From assembly GCF_014773435.2 (NCBI RefSeq), contig NZ_JACXAG020000003.1, forward strand, positions 1 through 64,000: 64,000 nucleotides of DNA. Direction: 5' to 3'. This DNA comes from Polycladospora coralii (GTDB lineage Bacteria; Bacillota; Bacilli; Thermoactinomycetales; Thermoactinomycetaceae). Shown in pieces: positions 59,832-64,000 of the stretch (positions are counted from its first letter, which is position 1; every line of letters starts with the position of its first letter). Under the pieces are notes generated by a model. It made no database searches and was not told the origin of the DNA. It saw only the letters and a list, made by a program, of their open reading frames with translations. The position numbers and the translations under genes are program-made.

Positions 59832-61646
59832 CTACCTCCTATTAGAAGGGGGTAAAGTGAAAGAGACAAGTGTCCCTTTTTGATATACACTATCCATCTC
59901 AATCTCCCCATGGTGTGCGTGAATGATTTCACGTGCAATTGATAGTCCCAATCCAGTTCCACCTAAACTACGCGAACGAGCTTTATCAACCCGGTAGAAG
60001 CGTTCAAAAATACGACCTAAGTCCTTCTGCGGAATTCCAATTCCAGTATCTGCGATCCCGATTTCGATCAATCCGTCCCAACGAAGATCCGCTATTAGCG
60101 CAATAGAGCCACCATCAGGTGTATATTTTATGGCGTTGGATATCAGGTTATCAAGCACTTGATTTAACTTGTCGCGATCGCCGTATATGAAGTCTATTTC
60201 TTTGGCTGTATAGAGAGAAAACATAATATGGTGCTGTTTACATTGATAAAAGAAGCGCTGATAAGCATCAGTGATTAGCTCCTTTGTTTCGATCTGTTGT
60301 TTGACAAATTTGGACTTTTTGGCGTCTAAGCGCGTTAATTGTAACAAATCGGTGATGAGCCGGGTCATTCGTTCCGCCTCTTGTTGTGTAACACTAAGGA
60401 ATCGTCTAGCTAATTCAGGTTCTTCAACAACTCCGTCATCTAGCGCTTCTAAATAACTTTTTATGGTTGTAAGTGGCGTGCGCAGTTCATGTGATACATT
60501 GGCAACAAAGTCTTTTCGCTGACGCTCTAATTTTTCTTGTTCCGTAACATCAACAATGACGACCACAAGACCGTGACGCTCTTCGCCTAGAAGTTTAGTA
60601 GGTGTAAAGGTAAGTTTGAGTGTGGTTTGTAATTCCGGGTCATCATCATGTAAACTCATATATTGATGGGATTCTGACAACATAGGAAATGCAATAGGTG
60701 AGCGAAGTGATAGTACAGATTCTAAATGCTCTCCTAGTTCAATGTTTTTTTCTAACAATTGCTCTGCACGTTGGTTTTTTACGATCACTTTTCCAAAGCT
60801 GTTACTAGCAATCACACCATCACTCATATGAGCAAGCACGGATTCTAACTTTAATTTTTCCTCTTCTTTCTCTTTTAAAGCAACTCTGAGATGAGCAGCT
60901 AAATCATTAAAAGATTGTGCAAGTAAACCAATTTCGTCTTTACTTTTGACTGGAACCCTGCGTTCGAAATCTCCAGCAGTCATGGCAGTTGACTGCAATG
61001 TAATCGCTTTTACAGGTAATGATATCGTACGTGCGAGAATAATCATGAGAATACCTGTGATGAAGAAAGCAACTGCTGTAATTTTAGTCAATGTTTTACT
61101 TATCGTTTTCGTTTTGTTGTATATGGTGTGTAGCGGTACCTCGATATATAAGTATCCTAAAAGACGACCATTCTTATCGTCTTTTAAAGGCATCATATAG
61201 GGTTGGACGGTTCTACCTTCTGCGTCTTTCACTTTCTTTAAAAAATATTGGTCATTTCCTTTTTTCTCAAGATAATGGTCCGGTAAGCTCAATTTCTCAA
61301 ACGTATTGTACACAGGTTGTGTCGAAGTGATGATAATTCCTTTATCATCAGCAACACTGATAATGGGTTCACTCTCTTTATTTAAAATAGAGCGCTGATT
61401 AAGGATCTGATTCATTTGTTTCTTTTGTGTTTCTATATTTGAAGAGCTAGAAAGCTCATCTACTAAACTTCCTTTAATGAAGGCTGCTTGTTTCTTCACT
61501 GACTCTTTCATTTCTGAAATAAATCTTTCCTCTAGACGATCTAAAAAAAAGACACTAATAATTTGCATAGCCATGGTCATTAACAACAGATAAATAATGA
61601 CTAACTTCCACATGACACTATTAAATATTTGATTCCACTTTTTCAT
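59832..61646 (-). CDS. walK: Sensor histidine kinase WalK
   Basis: 604 residues. Two membrane helices (about 11-34 and 185-207) bracket an extracellular sensor domain. A HAMP domain (about 205-258), a PAS domain (about 265-375), HisKA with the phospho-His in VSHELRTPLTTIKSYLE (near 385) and HATPase_c with GTGLGLSI follow. It phosphorylates WalR to control autolysins and wall turnover, an essential pathway in most Firmicutes. It starts 12 bases after walR. Confidence 0.97.
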   Translation of the reverse strand: MKKWNQIFNSVMWKLVIIYLLLMTMAMQIISVFFLDRLEERFISEMKESVKKQAAFIKGSLVDELSSSSNIETQKKQMNQILNQRSILNKESEPIISVADDKGIIITSTQPVYNTFEKLSLPDHYLEKKGNDQYFLKKVKDAEGRTVQPYMMPLKDDKNGRLLGYLYIEVPLHTIYNKTKTISKTLTKITAVAFFITGILMIILARTISLPVKAITLQSTAMTAGDFERRVPVKSKDEIGLLAQSFNDLAAHLRVALKEKEEEKLKLESVLAHMSDGVIASNSFGKVIVKNQRAEQLLEKNIELGEHLESVLSLRSPIAFPMLSESHQYMSLHDDDPELQTTLKLTFTPTKLLGEERHGLVVVIVDVTEQEKLERQRKDFVANVSHELRTPLTTIKSYLEALDDGVVEEPELARRFLSVTQQEAERMTRLITDLLQLTRLDAKKSKFVKQQIETKELITDAYQRFFYQCKQHHIMFSLYTAKEIDFIYGDRDKLNQVLDNLISNAIKYTPDGGSIALIADLRWDGLIEIGIADTGIGIPQKDLGRIFERFYRVDKARSRSLGGTGLGLSIAREIIHAHHGEIEMDSVYQKGTLVSFTLPPSNRR

Positions 61647-61658
61647 ATCATCACCTTT

Positions 61659-62384
61659 TTAGCTTTGAGAATCACGCATCGTGTAGCCGATTCCACGACG
61701 TGTAATAATATACTGAGGGGCTCCTGGATCATCTTCTATTTTTTCTCGAAGTCTTCGAATGGTGACATCTACTGTTCGCACATCTCCGAAATAATCATAA
61801 CCCCAGACGGATTGTAAAAGGTGTTCGCGCGTCAATACTTGATTAACATGTTTGGCTAAATAAAGTAGTAATTCAAACTCACGGTGAGTTAAATCAATGG
61901 GCTGGGAACGTTTGTTTACGATGTAACTTGTGGAATCAATGGATATCTCTCCGATTTGAATAGTGTCTTGGTTGGATTCCTGAGTTGTATGAGGCGTGGT
62001 AGCTGCTTTAATACGGCGTAAATTTGCTTTCACACGAGCAAGTAACTCACGGTTACTAAATGGTTTCGTTACATAATCATCCGCTCCAATTTCAAGACCC
62101 AACACTTTATCTAGCTCAGAATCTTTAGCTGTTAACATGATAATGGGAAATTGATACTGTCTTCGGATCGTTCTACAAACTTCAATTCCATCAGATCCAG
62201 GGAGCATTAAATCGAGAATCATCAAATCAGGCGGATTGGCAAGTGCCTGCTCAATCGCTTCATTACCATCATGAATACAGGTGACCGAGAAGCCTTCTTT
62301 TTGTAAATTAAATTGAATAATATCAGCAATCGGTTTTTCATCTTCAACAACATAAATATTCGCATTCAATTTTATAACCCCCAT
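61659..62384 (-). CDS. walR: Response regulator WalR
   Basis: 241 residues. A receiver domain has the phospho-Asp in [17 protein letters not shown], Lys in VTKPF and the Asp pair near VVEDEK. The OmpR/PhoB winged helix ends with [20 protein letters not shown] and RGIGYTM. The start is either ATG 62384, without a clear site, or TTG 62369 after GGGGGT. First gene of walRKHIJ; its orientation is opposite to purA. Confidence 0.97.
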   Translation of the reverse strand: MGVIKLNANIYVVEDEKPIADIIQFNLQKEGFSVTCIHDGNEAIEQALANPPDLMILDLMLPGSDGIEVCRTIRRQYQFPIIMLTAKDSELDKVLGLEIGADDYVTKPFSNRELLARVKANLRRIKAATTPHTTQESNQDTIQIGEISIDSTSYIVNKRSQPIDLTHREFELLLYLAKHVNQVLTREHLLQSVWGYDYFGDVRTVDVTIRRLREKIEDDPGAPQYIITRRGIGYTMRDSQS

Positions 62385-62630
62385 GTTTTCTATTTTATAT
62401 GGTTCATATCAGGTGTATGGATATTCGTTAAAATGTGTTAGTTGCAAAATCTAATGAAAAATGAAAGGAAGATCAGTTTTAAATAAGGATGGTACCACTC
62501 GATTCTCACCATTTTCTCATAATTTATAAGACAAGACAACAAATGGAGAGGTTTGGTTGATCCAAAAAAATGGGCAATCGCACTTATTCCAACCCGAATA
62601 GAATAATGGGATGTTAAAGGAGGGGAAGGA
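62385..62630. other. Divergent promoter region between walR and the ATP-grasp gene
   Basis: About 245 bases that must hold the walR promoter on the left and the YheC/YheD-type gene promoter on the right. No clear consensus promoter was identified. Confidence 0.3.
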
Positions 62631-63398
62631 ATGAAGCCAGTCCCACTAAAAGAAGTTGCCAGTAAGGCGTATAAAACCATGATCCTTACAAAAAACAAAG
62701 ATTTGATTCCATACATTCCGGAAACAAGATGGTATTCCATTACGAATCTGAAGCTCATGTTAGATCGTTATCCCGCGGTTTTCATAAAACCGGATAAAGG
62801 TGGCGGCGGGGGTGGTGCTATTCGAGTGAAGGAATTTACCGATGGAAACTATGAATGTAAGAGTGTCTATGAGCGTAAAAATTGTAATGAGGAACAAATG
62901 GAGCAATGGGTTGCATCAAAGTTATATAGAGAGAAGATCTATATTATACAGAAGGGCATAAATTTAGCTCAACTTAAGAAGCGGCCATACGACATCCGTG
63001 TACATCTAAATAAAATAAAAGGAAATTGGACGATAGTGGGAATGTGTGCCAAACTAGGATTGCCAGGAAAGATTGTAACCAACCACTGCAAAGGAGCGAA
63101 ACCCATATTTTTGCACCAAGCGTTATCTGAGGTTTGCCAATCTAACTCATTTAGAACGAAAAAATTGACTCGACACATGCAAGACTTATCGTTAGTAATT
63201 GCTAGCACACTAAATCATAAGTTTACAGCCTTAAGAGATTTAGGTATTGATCTTGCAGTTGATACCTCTGAGAATATATGGGTCTTAGAAGTGAATACGA
63301 GACCTGATCCTACTATGTTTCGTAAGCTGCCAAACTTGGAAATGTATCAACGCATTATAAAGTTTAAGCCTAGAAGAGAGCGCATTTCTCATGGATAA
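62631..63398 (+). CDS. YheC/YheD-like ATP-grasp protein
   Basis: 255 residues. The glycine-rich loop FIKPDKGGGGGGAIRV, DIRVHLNKIKGNW and the acidic ending WVLEVNTRPDPTMFR are ATP-grasp marks. The family includes the spore coat-associated YheC and YheD of B. subtilis; this protein is on the short side, lacking the extra N-terminal domain. The ATG follows GGAGGGGAAGG. The substrate and sporulation role are inferred. Confidence 0.82.
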   Translation: MKPVPLKEVASKAYKTMILTKNKDLIPYIPETRWYSITNLKLMLDRYPAVFIKPDKGGGGGGAIRVKEFTDGNYECKSVYERKNCNEEQMEQWVASKLYREKIYIIQKGINLAQLKKRPYDIRVHLNKIKGNWTIVGMCAKLGLPGKIVTNHCKGAKPIFLHQALSEVCQSNSFRTKKLTRHMQDLSLVIASTLNHKFTALRDLGIDLAVDTSENIWVLEVNTRPDPTMFRKLPNLEMYQRIIKFKPRRERISHG

Positions 63399-63448
63399 AA
63401 AGATGAGATCACAAAAATTGAAATAATAATGATTAGAATAGCATAACT

Positions 63449-63476
63449 TTAACATGCTTAAAGCATGTTTTTTTCA
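63449..63476 (+). terminator. Terminator after the ATP-grasp gene
   Basis: AACATGCTT and AAGCATGTT pair with a short A-loop and are followed by a T run, about 50 bases past the stop. Confidence 0.8.
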
Positions 63477-63598
63477 TTTCCGAGCATATATAACATGTTT
63501 CGACAAAGTCTTCTATTGACGCTTTCTAAATAAAGCTGTTACCATTAAATTAATTCAAACGACTTTAAATTTTTCACTATATTACGGAGGTGCATGAC

Positions 63599-64000
63599 AT
63601 GTCTTCTATTACAGTTGGTGTCTATCTAGGAAAGAAAGATCGCTTGGTGCGGTATTGGTACGAAATTTTACCAAAAGGTCAGTTCCCCATGCTCGTGAAG
63701 TATTGTATACAATCATATTTGAGAAGCAATTTTTTCCCTCTTCAATCCATATGTGATGCTGAAGTATTAAAAGAGCAAATCCAACAAAAAAATGAATACG
63801 CCCCTACGCAAAGAAATGTCACTTTTACTTCTGAAGATGGTCCGATATATCAGTGGATTAAATCCTTAGAAAGTGGCTATCGCAGCGAAGAAATTAAGAA
63901 TATTCTGAAGGAGACGGTTGTACATACACTGTTAAATGATCAACCGATTATTCCAGTGCATGGAATGGGACAAGCATCATACATCGAAGATCCTCAGAAG
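63599..64000 (+). CDS. Hypothetical protein with ribbon-helix-helix-like segments (partial)
   Basis: 134 residues before the window edge, frame open. ATG 63599 follows GGAGGTG. The start is a strand-helix-helix pattern (SITVGVYLGKKDRL, then RYWYEILPKGQFPMLVKYC, IQSYL), like the RHH DNA-binding folds of ParR-type partition proteins. A second stretch (IYQWIKSLESGYRSEEIKNI) repeats the helix-helix part. The identification is by pattern only. Confidence 0.6.
   Translation, partial: MSSITVGVYLGKKDRLVRYWYEILPKGQFPMLVKYCIQSYLRSNFFPLQSICDAEVLKEQIQQKNEYAPTQRNVTFTSEDGPIYQWIKSLESGYRSEEIKNILKETVVHTLLNDQPIIPVHGMGQASYIEDPQK

Noticed and set aside
62438-62758. 106-residue minus-strand frame across the start of the ATP-grasp gene
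   Set aside because: It overlaps a well-supported gene with a strong ribosome binding site and has none of its own.

Overview
The window is the replication-origin region of a low-GC, endospore-forming Gram-positive bacterium of the order Bacillales. The evidence is the gene order rpmH-dnaA-dnaN-yaaA-recF-remB-gyrB-gyrA, a Bacillus-type long SRP RNA, and sporulation genes (bofA, yyaC, a KinA-like kinase, a YheC/YheD-type gene). Family level cannot be fixed from the sequence; a Thermoactinomycetaceae-like organism is possible but unproven. Non-ATG starts (TTG or GTG) behind strong Shine-Dalgarno sites are frequent.

Layout. Positions 1-121 are the 5' end of a 16S rRNA on the minus strand with its promoter. 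From 310 to 24601 almost everything is on the minus strand, running away from the origin: bofA, recR, ybaB, dnaX, a soluble PAS histidine kinase, SRP RNA, tRNA-Ser, serS with a T-box, pdxT-pdxS, dacA, guaB, a secreted lipase-like hydrolase, gyrA, gyrB, remB, recF, yaaA, dnaN and dnaA. Plus-strand exceptions are an XRE/TPR regulator coupled to proC, and yaaC. DnaA boxes flank dnaA on both sides. A DnaA-trio-like tract next to an AT-rich stretch in the dnaA-dnaN gap (about 23064-23240) marks the likely unwinding site.

To the right (25.2-53.8 kb) the core genes are on the plus strand: rpmH-rnpA-yidD-yidC, mnmE-mnmG-rsmG, noc, soj-spo0J, a YkvI-like transporter, a DUF951 gene, ychF, rpsF-ssb-rpsR, a MazG-like gene, yybS, gdpP-rplI, dnaB and purA. 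Accessory, mostly minus-strand genes interrupt this. A 3-kb patch between yidC and mnmE sits where jag is usually found. A disordered protein and a ParM-type actin lie between rsmG and noc. Two parS sites are present, one inside spo0J and one inside an unusually long perfect palindrome upstream of noc.

From 53.8 to 62.4 kb the block rlmH, a CxxH/CxxC microprotein, htrA and walJIHKR is on the minus strand, opposite to purA. This is the reverse of the B. subtilis arrangement and places the essential wal operon head-on to replication. The window ends with an ATP-grasp YheC/YheD-type gene and the start of a gene with ribbon-helix-helix-like segments.

Together the genes cover initiation and repair of replication (dnaA, dnaN, recF, gyrAB, dnaX, recR, ssb, dnaB), segregation (soj, spo0J, noc, the actin), translation and RNA maturation (rRNA, SRP RNA, serS, rnpA, mnmEG, rsmG, rlmH, ribosomal proteins), wall homeostasis and signalling (walRKHIJ, dacA, gdpP), nucleotide and cofactor synthesis (guaB, purA, pdxST) and sporulation. 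The most notable observations are the actin beside parAB with the extended parS palindrome, the inverted wal block, the replaced jag locus with a decayed gene, a valine at the GyrA quinolone-contact position, a DnaA-box pair upstream of guaB, and a dispersed 48-bp repeat.
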